NCBI GenBank assembly: GCA_958009055.1
Contig: OY253654.1
Coordinates: 1-64,000 of the forward strand
Reading direction: 5' to 3'
From: Choricystis sp. odSpoLacu1
Taxonomy: Eukaryota > Chlorophyta > Trebouxiophyceae
DNA length: 64,000 nucleotides
Made by a program: the position numbers and the translations under genes. A model generated the notes under the pieces. It was not told the DNA's origin. It made no database searches and saw nothing but the letters and a program-made list of their open reading frames with translations. This document shows, piece by piece, positions 9,298-19,608 of this stretch (positions are counted from its first letter, which is position 1; each line of letters starts with the position of its first letter).

Positions 9298-9878
9298 GCG
9301 AGAGGTTGTGTGAGGCTGCGCACGCGCTCGCGCGCCGGCGCCAATTGCGTAACGTCCTGCGGTTGGAGAGTGGCCACCTTTCTGCGAGCTATGACGACGG
9401 GGCAGGGGGTGCTGAGGAGCGAAGGAGCGAGAGAGCGCAGCACGCGCGCGTGTCGAGAGAGGCCGCTGCGCACGCGGCAAAGTGTGTTTTTCGACTTCGC
9501 CTCTCTCTCACACACATAAAACGCCCAGACAACACACACGGCGCGCCGCGCAGTCTTTACACAGCAAGCGCGCGTGCACGCGCGCAACCAAAAAGAAGGG
9601 CTCTCTCTGCCTTGCGAAAACGAAAAAAAAAAAGGGAGATCAGCGCTGTTACGTGGGGAACGCTCGGAAAGCGGGGCCCAGCTGGGTTCTTGTTGGAAGG
9701 GGGGGGGGGGTCGCGTAGCGATTGTAGGTAAAAAACGGGGTCCCTATGACGCCCCTGGTTGTTGTCTTGGTGGACGACGGTTTATGGTGGGAGAGGGGGC
9801 GGGGCGGGGTGTGTGGGGTGGTGGCGCAAAAGCCGGCCCTTGCCGCGCCTCTTCCCTTCCCTCTCGCAAACCATCATC
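9298..9878. other. Gene-free stretch
   Basis: These ~580 bp lie between the oxidase start codon and the stop of the first tandem membrane protein, both on the minus strand. They include A- and G-runs (9629-9639, 9700-9710) and no exon I can support. The left part should be the oxidase promoter. Confidence 0.5.
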
Positions 9879-11637
9879 TCACACGCGCTGCGCCGCGTCC
9901 GCGGCGTCGACCACTTTGTCCACCACGTCGGTCGACTTGGACCGGCTCCGCCCCGACAGGGAGGACGCCAGCTTGGCCAGGCCAGACTGCGGTTTGTCCG
10001 TGGCGGCGGTGGTGGTGGTGGTGGCAGCCGTCGTCGTGCCCGCCGCGGCGCGGTCGCCGTCCGAGCGCGCGCCCGTGCCGCCCAGCTTGGCGTCGGTGGC
10101 GGCAGTCTTCGTGGTGGTGGTGGTGGTGGCGGCGCCCGTGCGGCCGCCCGTCGTCGCCGCCGTCGTCGTGCCCAGCTTGGCGTTGCCGCCGGTCGTCGCA
10201 GTGGCCGTCGAAGACGCCCGGCTGCCGCGGCAGCACAGCGCCCACAGCAGGCCAGCGAGCAGGAGAGCGCCCAGCACCGAAACAATCACAATGCCCGCAA
10301 TCGCGCCCTTGGACAGCCCCTTTTTGGAGGCAGAGGACAAAGACGCCAGGTCCAGGGTGCGGGATGACGGCTTGCCATCGATAGAGCCCACGTTGAAGCC
10401 GCGCGCACCGGGGAGGGCGGTGCCGTCAGCAGCCTTCAGGTTGCCGGTCGCGCTCTTTAGGGCGGACGACAGGCCGTCCAGCTTGCCGTCTTTCAGCGTG
10501 TCGCGCAGCTTGTTGGCCGCCTTCTCGCTGGCGGCCTTGATGTTGGCTTCAAAAGGCATGCAGACCTGTAGTTGTGTGTGGGGTGGAAGGCGTGTTGTTT
10601 TTTGCGCAGCCGTTCTGTCCTCCCTCCTTCCCCGCCATCCACCAGCCTACTCACGTTGGGGCCGGCACACGTGACGCCATCCTCCACCACCTTGCCGCCG
10701 GGTTTGTTGGCCACCACCGGCTTGCCCGCCGTAACCGACACGGCGTCCTCCTTGACGCCCGCCCACTTGGCGAGCGCGGTCTGCAGCGCGGAGCCATAAT
10801 CGGTGGTCGCGCTGGACGGCACCTCGTACTCGCCCGCCGTGTTGCGCTTGAACGAGGGGCGCAGCACGGGCTCGAGGGAGATGGAGGTCGGGTCCGCGGC
10901 GGCGGGTGTCTCCTGGGCGGCGGCCAGGGTGGCGCCCAGCAGGAGGAGGCAGGCTGAGCGTGGGTGGTGGTGGGTGGGAAAGGGGTGAGCGAGAGGGAGA
11001 CTGGATAGCGGCCAAACGCAGCCGCGTCAAAAAGCCCCACTCTCTCCTTGAGCCAACGCCGGCCTTGTTCGAGAGTTCATCCACGTGCGGGGAGGCTGGC
11101 AATGCAGGCCCGACACGGCGCCAACCGCCAGTGGGTCGGCGCGGTTCGCGCGTTGGCGGACTCGCGGCGCGGCTGGCCACCTGCAAGACCGCACCCAACA
11201 GGGCGGTCTTGCCTGCTGGCCAGGCCTGCCACACTCGCGCTGTCGCACAAAATAGCGCGTTTGGGGCAGCGGCGCAGCGCAATGCAGCCTGTGTGAGGCA
11301 GGGGCGGCCCCCCCCCATCGCAGCGCCAGCCCGCGGCATGGCAGCCAGCGCACCCACGCCACGCTCCCACCCCGCCGTGTCACACGCAACGCGGAGCCTC
11401 CCCACCGCCCGCCTCGCCACACGGACCACTGATTCGTGTGTTTTCGTGGGGGAGGGGGCAGCGTGTGCAGCGGTTGGACACGCGCACGTGCTGGGCGCCC
11501 GCCCGCTCTGGCATCGGCCCCGACCCGCAGGGTCGTGGCTGATGGCCGCGGCACACGCATTGCGGTCGAGTGAGGCGGCCGCCCGCCCTGCCGACACCCC
11601 TCCACTCGAGCTGGAAACACTCACCAAACTTGTTCAT
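9879..11637 (-). CDS. Tandem type I membrane protein A (unknown family)
   Basis: Three exons: 11637-11625 (MNKF), 10953-10655, 10565-9879; 332 aa. Joining exons 1 and 2 (phase 1) creates a good signal peptide, MNKFACLLLLGATLAAA. An ectodomain of ~200 aa follows, with a short Cys loop (CAGPNVC) split by a phase-0 intron and a Lys/Ala-rich helical stalk. The membrane entry is GLSKGAIAGIVIVSVLGALL, ending in CCRGS. The ~95-aa cytoplasmic tail is low-complexity Thr/Ala. Intron 1 is unusually long (671 nt). Signal-peptide intron phase, Cys pair and the GAI membrane entry are shared with the next two genes, so the three are paralogues. Probably a cell-surface or secretory-pathway protein; function unknown. 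Confidence 0.65.
11183..11212. repeat. Inverted repeat inside the long intron of protein A
   Basis: GCAAGACCGC (11183-11192) and GCGGTCTTGC (11203-11212) are exact reverse complements around a 10-base loop, within the 671-nt first intron. A GC-rich segment resembling one in the protein B intron (GGCCAGGCCTGCC) follows at about 11218-11232. It could fold in the pre-mRNA. Confidence 0.5.
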
Positions 11638-11864
11638 GGTGGAAAGGGGGGGGGGAGGACGCGGGCGTGGAGAGAGGCCGACGAACAAACGGAAAAAAAC
11701 GGGTGAGTGTGAGAAAGCGGAAAAACGCCCGCGCCACGCGTGCACAGAAGAGAGGTTGCTTGCTGTCCCCCTCCCCACCCGTCGTGTATGTGCGCGCAGC
11801 TCTCTACAATCACGCACGTGCCTACAAAACAAAACCATTAAAAAAAAAAAAAAAACATCATCAC

Positions 11865-13029
11865 TCACACCGTCGCGGTTCGATCAAACGCGTCACTGAG
11901 CGCGCGGCGCGCGGTGTCGCCCGCGGTCGGCGGCGGGCGGCGGGGTTGGTCTAGACCGTCCCCCCCAAACGGGGAGGCTGCTGCTGGTGTGGCGGCAGCG
12001 GGGCGCGTGGCAGCAGCAGGCGCAACCGCCTCTCCGCCACTGTCGCTTCGCGCCTCCCTCTCCACCCTCTCCACCCTCTCCACCCTCTCCACATCCTCCG
12101 CCTTGCGCCGCCGCCGGCACCCCACCAGCACGGTGCCCGCCATGCCCGCCACCGACGCCACCAGCAGGGCGGCGGCCGCCACGATGGCCACAATGGCGCC
12201 CGGCGCGAGGCGGCGCCCGCGCCCCAGCACGATGCTGTCGCCATCCTCGTCGTCGTCATCGTTTAACGCCACCAGGTCGTCGTCATACAAACCTGCCGTG
12301 TACTGCAGCGTGGCCGCGGTGGTGTTGGGGGTGGCGGCCGCGACTGCGCGCACCAGTGCCAGCGCCACCGGCCCACCCGCGTCCACGCCCACGCGCAAGG
12401 CTCGGGCGGCAGTCACATTGCCTCCCGTCGCCAGGGAGGCTGTCCACGCGGAGCAGGTTCGCTTGGGGCAGGGCATGCCCGCGTCCGCACGCGTGATGGG
12501 GGCTATTGCTGACACCGCGACTCCCGACGCGGCCGCCAGCGCGTCCGCGACGGCCGCCTTGTTAGGACGGTCGCCATCAGTAGCTACCGCGATGGTGATG
12601 GGCACGATGGTGCGGTCGGGCGGGGGGGGAGGGCGGCGGGCGGTGGCGTTGCGCTGGTCGGAGGAGGCCTGCACGACGGTGCCGTCGCCATCGACCGCCA
12701 CGATGGAGGCGGCGGTGGTGGAGGGGGGCAGGTTCAGCATGCATGCTGCGGCCAGGGTTATGAAGGCCGTGACGGCGGCGGCTGGGGTGTGTGTTGGTGT
12801 GGACGGGAGGAGGCAGGGGGGGGGGGGACAGTGGCACGCTGGATGTGAGAGGCTGTGTGCCGGTGGGCCACACTCTGCCACGCCCAGAGTGGCAGCGTGC
12901 CAACACAGAGCACGCACCCTGGCGAGCGGGCGCGGGCCTGGCTGGCGGAGGCCAGCCAGGCCTGCGCACCGAACCTGCATCGACCACAGCCACGCGCTCG
13001 AGTCCACACGCACCTGGTGGCCGCCCCAT
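11865..13029 (-). CDS. Tandem type I membrane protein B (unknown family)
   Basis: Two exons: 13029-13014 (MGRPP) and 12781-11865, 310 aa. The join (donor GTGCGT, phase 1) gives the signal peptide MGRPPAAAVTAFITLAAAC. The ectodomain has a strand TIVPITIAVAT, a helix ADALAAASG, a Cys loop CPKRTC, and an Asp-rich linker (NDDDDEDGD) before the membrane. The span begins RRLAPGAIVAIVAAAALLVA and ends CRRRRK. The tail contains VER repeats encoded by a 9-bp tandem repeat, then a Pro/Ala stretch and ARRALSDAFDRTATV. Exon 1 is less certain than in its paralogues because the donor is weaker and the exon tiny, but the total length is in frame. No catalytic motif is seen. Confidence 0.6.
12935..12962. repeat. 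Perfect 12-bp stem-loop in the intron of protein B
   Basis: GGCCTGGCTGGC (12935-12946) pairs exactly with GCCAGCCAGGCC (12951-12962) around GGAG. It lies in the 232-nt first intron of protein B. Another symmetric segment, with CACTCTG and CAGAGTG arms, lies some 60 bp upstream. It is probably an RNA hairpin or a remnant of a small mobile element. Confidence 0.55.
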
Positions 13030-13262
13030 CGTGGCCGCGTGGATGCGTGGTCGCCCCAGCAAGCGCCACGCACAGGGGGAGAGAGGGTGGGCGAGTGGGC
13101 GCACCACGCCCACGCGCACCCACGTTTCTCTTGGCGTGTGTGTTTTTTGTTCTCCCCTCTTCCCTCGCAGCACTCACCACGCCCGAGACACAGACTCACA
13201 GTATTCAACGCGGGTGGCCGTGGTTGGGCCCTGTGTACAAGTCTTAACACTTTTTTTCAAAT

Positions 13263-14433
13263 CTACTCCCTCTCCCTCTGGCCCTGGCCGCCACCGCCAA
13301 TGGTGAGGTGGGAGCGCGCGTCGCGCTCGTCGGCCGCGGCGCGCGGTGGTTCAAAGCGCACGCGCACGGTGCGGGGTTCGGCCTCTCCCAGGGCTGCCAG
13401 GCGAGCATACGCACCCGGGGCATCCACCCACAACAGTTCGGCGGCGGTGACGGCGTCGGACGAGACGCCGGCGGCCGCGGCAGCCAGGCGGGCGACCTCG
13501 TCGCCGCGGTCGGCGTTGAACTCCGCCACCAGGCCGGGAGCCGAGCCGTCACGCGGCGCCAACCCACCGCGCGCCACGCGCACGCCGCCGCACCACCACC
13601 ACCCCCACCACCGCTGCCACCGCCCCCAAACACACCACGCCCCCGACTACAATGCCGGCAATGGCGCCCGGGGCCAGCCCGCCCGCCCCGGCCGCCCCCC
13701 CCAACTCTGTCACTATGTCGGCGGATCGGTCCCCCTCCACCAGCCCGCCCACATAGTTGTAGGTGGCGGCGTCTGCGCGCGTCGTCTCCAGCACCCGCCT
13801 CAGAATGGAGCGGTTGGCGCCCGCGTCCAGAGAGACACGCAGCCTGGCGGCCGCGGTCGCGTCGGCCGGCTTCACGCGTACGTCCCACGCGCGGCACACG
13901 TCAGCGCAGGCGGCCGGGTTGGTGGTGACTGTCAGCGCGATGTTGGCGGGGGTGACGCCCGCGCCCATGGCCACAGCGGCGGCGACGGCTGCGTCAGAGG
14001 GGGCGTGGGGCGCGCCGCCCGCGACCAGCGTGAAGGTGATGGTTGTGGGGTCGGCCGGGGGCGGCACCAACGACCCGTTGACCGCGTAGTCGGAGCGAGC
14101 CAGCACGTTGGCATACCTGTCCACCGTGACGGAGGCGACGGCGGTGGTGGGAGGGGGGAGAGAGAGGAGGAGCGCGAGCGCGAGTGCGAGTGTCGCGGGG
14201 GCGGCTGAGAAGAAGAGGGGAGGGTGTGGGGAGTGGTTGCTTCTCTGTCTGAATTCAAGACTGCGTGGCACACGGGGTGGGAGTTGGGCGCCGCAGGGAG
14301 GGCGCGGGGGGGTCCACTCCTTGCCGCCATGGCGCATTCGCAAACACCCGCGCGCACACACTCCGCGCCCCGCCCTCCAACTCATCTAACTGCCAACCAG
14401 GCACACACCTCGCGCCCACGCGAACGCAGCCAT
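13263..14433 (-). CDS. Tandem type I membrane protein C (unknown family; frame broken after the membrane span)
   Basis: Two exons: 14433-14409 (MAAFAWAR) and 14204-13263. The phase-1 join gives a long signal peptide ending LALLLSLPPPTTAVAS. The ectodomain has DPTTITFTLVAGG, a helix AVAAAVAMGAG, a Cys loop CADVC and RRVLETTRADAATYNYVGG. The span begins GLAPGAIAGIVVGGVV and ends VVVVRRR. As written, the frame stops at 13549 (226 aa). One base fewer near 13570-13640 opens a further ~95 residues (LVAEFNADRGDEVARLAAAA, then LLWVDAPGAYARLAALG) to 13263, giving 321 aa, close to the 310 and 332 of its neighbours. I therefore place the end at 13263. The tail looks like a folded domain, unlike those of A and B. 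Confidence 0.6.
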
Positions 14434-14511
14434 GGTGGTGGAAGCTGGACGGAAGACTGTGACAGGTAAAAAAAACAAGAAATGTGGAGCAAAACCAAAA
14501 ACACTCTCTCT

Positions 14512-17509
14512 TCACTCTACCCACGGCGCCACCACCCGCTCAAACGCGCCCGCCGACGCGGCCGCCGCCAGCAGCAGGCCATAGTTGGTGACTGGGATGC
14601 CCGCTGCGGTCAGAGCCCTCAGCCTGGCCCTCACCTTCTGCCTGTCAATCATGCAGCCGCCACAGTGCACTGCCAGCGCGTACCGATGACCACCGCCGCC
14701 ATCCACCAGGTCGGGCAAGGACCTGCCAAACGCGTGGTCCAGCTCTAAAGTCACACCCCCATCCAGCTTGGCCAGGGCGGCCGGTATCTGGGCCGTGCCG
14801 ATGTCGGCGCACGCCTGCAGGATGCGGTTGTGGTTGCACGCTTCCGCGACCAGCACGCGGTCGCCGCTGGCCAGCCGGCTCGCGGCGCGCGTGCCCGCCA
14901 CAAAGTCAGCCAGGTCGCCGTCTGACGCGCGGTTGATCATGGCGATGGAGAACGTGGTCAGAGCCAGGCGGGGGGAGTCGTCCACCAGCGTCCATGGATG
15001 CACGATATCAACCGCCTGTGAATCAGTGACCGCGATGGCGGGGGCGCCGGCCGCCAGCACTGCATCCACGGCGGCCGTGAAGCGGGCACGCTCGGCTGCC
15101 AGGGCTGCAGGGCCATTAAGTCCGCGCGCTGCGTCCAAGTCCAGCCGAAACGCGACCGTCGCCGCGTACGCGCGCAGCGCCTCCTCCTGCACCATGGCCT
15201 GCGGCCTCAACAGCCGCCCCGCCGGCGTCTCCGCGTCCATGGGGATGACCAGCAGCACGGATGCCCCGGGGGCCAGGTAGCGAGGCGGCAGGCAGGGGAC
15301 GGGGGGTGGGGGGGCGGCCGCAGCAGCAACTGCCTCCACTGCGGCCACCACGGTGTCTCGGGCGGGAGGGGAGGCCAGGTCGGTGACCGCGCAGGCGAGC
15401 GTGTGGCCGGGGTCCAGCGCGTCACGCGCGGTGGAGGCGTTGTGGCCATCGACGCCATTGCCACCCCCTCTCCGCACATTCAACAGCAGCAGCGGCGTGG
15501 CCCCCGCGTCCGCGGCAGCAGCCAGCAAACCACGCTCATGCCCCCAGTCCGACCCCGCGCGCGCGGCCACGTCGATGACAATGACGACAACATCGCTCTC
15601 CGCCAACGCGGCCAGCGCGGCGCGCTTCTTTTGGGCGCCCAGGTCTCCACCCTCGTCCACGCCCGCCGTGTCGAACAGTTTGAGGGGCCCCACACCGTGC
15701 AGCTCCACCAGGGCAGTCTTGACGTCGGCCGTGGTGCCGGGCGTGCCGTCCACAATCGAACCACCCGGGGCCAGCAGGTTAAGCGCGGTGGATTTGCCGC
15801 TGTTCATGACGCCCACAAAGGCCACGTTGGTGCGCAGGGTTTGGGAGGGAGGGGTGCCGGGAGGCGACGGAGTCAAGTGGGTGGAGAAGGAGCGGCGAGA
15901 GGGGGGGGTGGGGGGGGTGGGCGTGGCGGCACGCCCCGCCTTGCCACCACCTCCCCCTCTCACCCTCACGTCCGCCTCCACCCCCCCCCCACTCGCGTGC
16001 GGTGGATCCCCCCACGTCCCCGCCGCCGCCAGCCGCCTCCCCACAGCCGCCACCCGGGTGGCCAGGCAGGCGGCACACCCGGCCGCGGTGTCGGTGATGC
16101 AGGGTTTGCCCTCGTACAGCGCATAGTCGCCTCGATACTGGGAAGGCGTCAAAATGGGCATCAACACATTGGCGCCCCGCCGCAGCGCCAGTTCGCGCCC
16201 GTGCGGACTCACCGCCTGCAGGGCGGTGGTGGCCGCGATGTTGACGTCGCCCAGTGTGATGCGCGCGAGTGCATTCACGCGCGTCGTCAGCGTCAGCATG
16301 GCCCCCATGAGGTCGCCCTTGGGCAGGGAGCCGTATTGGGCCGCCCACGCGGCGGTGGCGGGTGTGCCAGGCTCCGTAATATAGGGCCCGATGCCGATCA
16401 TGTCGGCGCCGATGTGTTTGAAAAAGACGACGTCGCTGGCCAAATCGGCCAGCGTTTGGTCCGGCAGCCCCACCATGACGCCCGTGCCCAGCTGCATGCC
16501 AGCTGCCTTCACGTTGTGCAGGGCTTCAACACGTGCATCCCACCGTTGAGACGGTGGGTGCAGCGCCGCAAACAGGGCCGGGTTGGACGTCTCGATGCGC
16601 AGCAGGTAGCGCGCGGCGCCCGCGTCGACCAGGCGGCGGTACGCGGCGAGCGGCAGCTCCCCGATGGATAAAGCGACACGCAGCCCTGGGCTGCCATCCA
16701 CTGACGTTGCCGCCCGAACACGCCTCACCACGTCCTCCACAAATGTTAGCCGTTGAGGAGTCACCAGCTCCCCCGACTGCAGCATCAAAGTGCCGAGTCC
16801 GTGGTCTGCGGCCCAGCGCGCGATCTCCACAATCTCGTCCGCAGGCATGGTGTACCGCCTGACGCCGGGTTGCTTGCGCCGGATGCCGCAGTAGGAGCAG
16901 TCATTGACGCAGCTGAGGGTGTGTGGGAAGGGAGGGAAATAGGGGGGGTGGATGGCGAGTGTGTGTGTGGAGAAAGGGAAGAAGAAACACCGACCCCCCT
17001 CCCTCTCAACTCACACGTTGCTAAACTCGACGATGCCGCGCATGAAGATGTCTTCAACAAAGAAGCGGCGCGTCACGCTGTCCGCGTGCGCCCACAGGGC
17101 GGCGTCCAGGTCTAGGTCCAGGGAATGCACGACCCTGTCGCCGCCCCCCAGCACCGACGTTGCGCGCAGCAAGGCTTCCACCGCGTCTGATCCCGCGTCG
17201 ATGACGTCGCCCGGGCGCAGGGAGACGCCAAAGAAGGCGCCCAGGCGGGTGGCTGCAGCGTCGGGGGTGATGCCGGGTTCCCAGGGCGGGCGGTGGCGGG
17301 CAAAGGAGAGCTGTTGGTGTTGAGGCGGCGGTTGGCCGGCTGTTTTTCTCGACACCACTCCCAATACACGGCCAAGCTCCCTGCTTTTTATAACTCACCA
17401 GCTCTTGCAGCCTGTCGTGGTGGCCACCCGCCCCAGGGGGTGGTGGCGTCGACGCCAGTGCGCGCACGTTGCCCGCCCGAGCCGCCATCCGCCGCAGGGC
17501 GGCCAGCAT
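14512..17509 (-). CDS. hydEF: [FeFe]-hydrogenase maturase HydEF (HydE-HydF fusion)
   Basis: Three exons: 17509-17399, 17310-17015, 16912-14512; 935 aa, all phases agree. The N-terminus (MLAALRRMAARAGNVRALAS) is an organelle-targeting peptide. The HydE half contains FMRGIVEFSNVCVNDCSYCG, completed across the second splice, giving the radical-SAM CX3CX2C at about 137-144; HydE makes part of the H-cluster dithiomethylamine ligand. A Pro-rich linker (~75 aa) leads to the HydF half: GTPase P-loop GVMNSGKST (~500), switch DTAG, and the cluster ligands CNH (~826) and HCGGC (~887) of the HydF scaffold. The fusion and its divergence from HydG match the Chlamydomonas arrangement. The linker contains GTGAGG/GTGAGA but no AG before the HydF part, so I keep it as coding. 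Confidence 0.95.
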
Positions 17510-17750
17510 GAGGGTGGGTGGCGGCGTCACAAGGAGAGAGTGTTCGGGCTGCACGAGGCGCGGCCTCGCGCGCTCGTGTGTGTCTTTCGGAGTGTACACA
17601 TCGACGACGTCGCCCCATTTTTTGACACACCTCGACCCCCCCCATGCATCCCTCCCGCGCACCCCCCACAAACTCAGCCCACCCACCCACACCCGCGCAC
17701 GCACCCGACACACACACACACACACACGCACACACACACACACTGCCCAC
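17510..17750. promoter_or_regulatory. Bidirectional promoter between hydEF and hydG
   Basis: Only 241 bp separate the two ATGs, so both genes very probably share control elements. The interval has an imperfect inverted repeat, CACGAGGCGCG/CGCGCGCTCGTG, at about 17561-17585, a palindromic GACGTC inside ATCGACGACGTCG near 17607, and a (CA)n tract at 17709-17746 that abuts the hydG start. No canonical TATA box is evident. Anaerobic induction would be expected from known algal maturases but is not shown by the sequence. Confidence 0.7.
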
Positions 17751-19496
17751 ATGTTGCGTGCCGCGCTGGCGGCCGCCGGCGCCGTCGCCCGCCGCAGCAC
17801 CGCGCGCGCCTCGTCAGACTGTGGCGGTCTGCGCGCCGCACCCGCCCTCTTCACCCAGACCCGCGGCAAAGCGTGGTCCATCGAAGCCGAGACCGGTCAC
17901 ACCTACAAAGACCCAGCCGCCATCATCGATGGCGCCGCCATCGCGCGTGCCATTGACAACGGGCGCGCGCACGCGCGCGACCCGGCTGCCGTCGCCGCCG
18001 TCCTGGCCGCCGCCTCCGACCGCGCCTTCCTGAAAACAGCTGAACCTGGCCCCTCTGAATTTGTGCAAGGCCTGACCCTGGATGAAGCCGGCATCCTGCT
18101 GGGCGTGGATGCACACGACGCGGACGCGATGGCTCCGATCTACGCCACCGCGCTCGCCATCAAACAACGCATCTACGCCAACCGCATCGTCCTGTTTGCG
18201 CCGCTCTACATCGCCAACTATTGTGTGAATTCGTGTCGCTACTGCGCGTTTCGTTGCGAAAACAAGGAGATCGAGAGGTCGGTGCTGACGCACGACCAGA
18301 TTCGGGCTGAAGTCGCCGCCCTGGAGCGTGCAGGCCACCGCCGCCTGCTGGTGCTGACGGGGGAGCACCCGCGCTACACATTCGACCAGTTCCTGGAGGC
18401 GCTGCACGTCATCGCGGGTGTGCGCACCGAACCGTGCGGCGAGATTCGGCGCATGAACGTCGAGATCCCGTCGCTCAGCGTGTCGGACATGCGTCGGCTC
18501 AAGGCGACCAACCATGTGGGCACGTACACACTTTTTCAGGAAACGTACCACCGGGAGACGTTCAAGGTGAGTTGGAAGGGAAGGAGAAAGCGCCGGGTTT
18601 CGCCGCGCGCGCCTTGTTTTGGTTTCAACCCACCCCGTCGCTCACGCCACCCCCCCACCACCACCACGACCCACCCTCCCAGTGCATGCACGTGCGCGGC
18701 CCCAAATCAGACTACGACCACCGCCTCCTCACCCACGACCGCGCCATGCGGGGCGGCCTGGACGACGTCGGCATCGGCGCCCTGTTCGGCCTCGCCCCCT
18801 ATGAATACGAAGTGCTGGGCATGATCTCGCACGCCGCCCACCTGGAGCGCGAGTACGGCGCCGGCCCCCACACCATCAGCGTGCCCCGCATGCGGCACGC
18901 CACCGGGTCGACCGTCGCAGACGCGCCCCCCCACCCTGTGGACGACGCAAACTTCAAGAAGCTGGTCGCCATTCTCCGCATCGCGGTGCCGTACACGGGC
19001 ATGATTCTGTCGACGCGCGAGTCTCCCGCGATGCGGGCCGAGCTGCTGGCCGTCGGCATGTCCCAGATGTCGGCCGGCTCGCGCACCGACGTCGGCGCGT
19101 ACGCGCGCGCGCCCGACGCCAACGACGCCAACCGCCTGCTGGGGGCCGAGCTCAACGGCCAATTCTCACTCGAAGACACGCGGTCCATGGGCGAGATCGT
19201 GATGGACCTGCTGCAGCACGGGTTCACGCCGTCGCTGTGCACCGCGTGCTACCGCAAGGGGAGGACGGGGGAGGCTTTCATGAAGATCGCCAAAGCTGGC
19301 AAGATCCATGACTTTTGCCACTCCAACTCGCTGTTCACGCTGGCCGAATATTTGAAGGACTATGGGTCGCCGGAGGAGAAAGCGATCGGCGCCAAAACGA
19401 TTGAGGGAGTCGCAGGGGTTGACCCCTGGAGCGGCCCGGCTGGTCAAACGCAAGCTGGCTGCCATTGAGAAAGGGGAGCACGATGTGTATGTGTGA
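17751..19496 (+). CDS. hydG: [FeFe]-hydrogenase maturase HydG
   Basis: Two exons: 17751-18566 and 18683-19496, ~542 aa. HydG is a radical-SAM tyrosine lyase that makes the CO and CN ligands of the H-cluster. The N-terminus (MLRAALAAAGAVARRSTARA) is an organelle-targeting peptide. Radical-SAM Cys are in CVNSCRYC (158/162/165). The splice restores the HydG segment GPKSDYDH. The auxiliary-cluster motif CX2CX22C is intact (458, 461, 484). As written the frame ends at 19468 with an odd tail; removing one C of the C4 at 19423-19426 gives AARLVKRKLAAIEKGEHDVY, the normal HydG ending, with a stop at 19494-19496. I take that as the real end and the extra C as a probable sequence error. Confidence 0.94.
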
Positions 19497-19608
19497 AGAG
19501 AGTGGGAAGGGAGGGGTGTGCGGAAGTGTGGGGGGAGGGCGAAGTAAAAAACAGGACACCGACTCGACCCGTCGAAGAATGCATCCCCGCCCGGCTCTTT
19601 TCTTCCCA

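Noticed and set aside
11914..14208. A 764-codon open frame on the + strand
   Set aside because: Antisense to membrane proteins B and C, with His/Arg/Gly nonsense and no start context.
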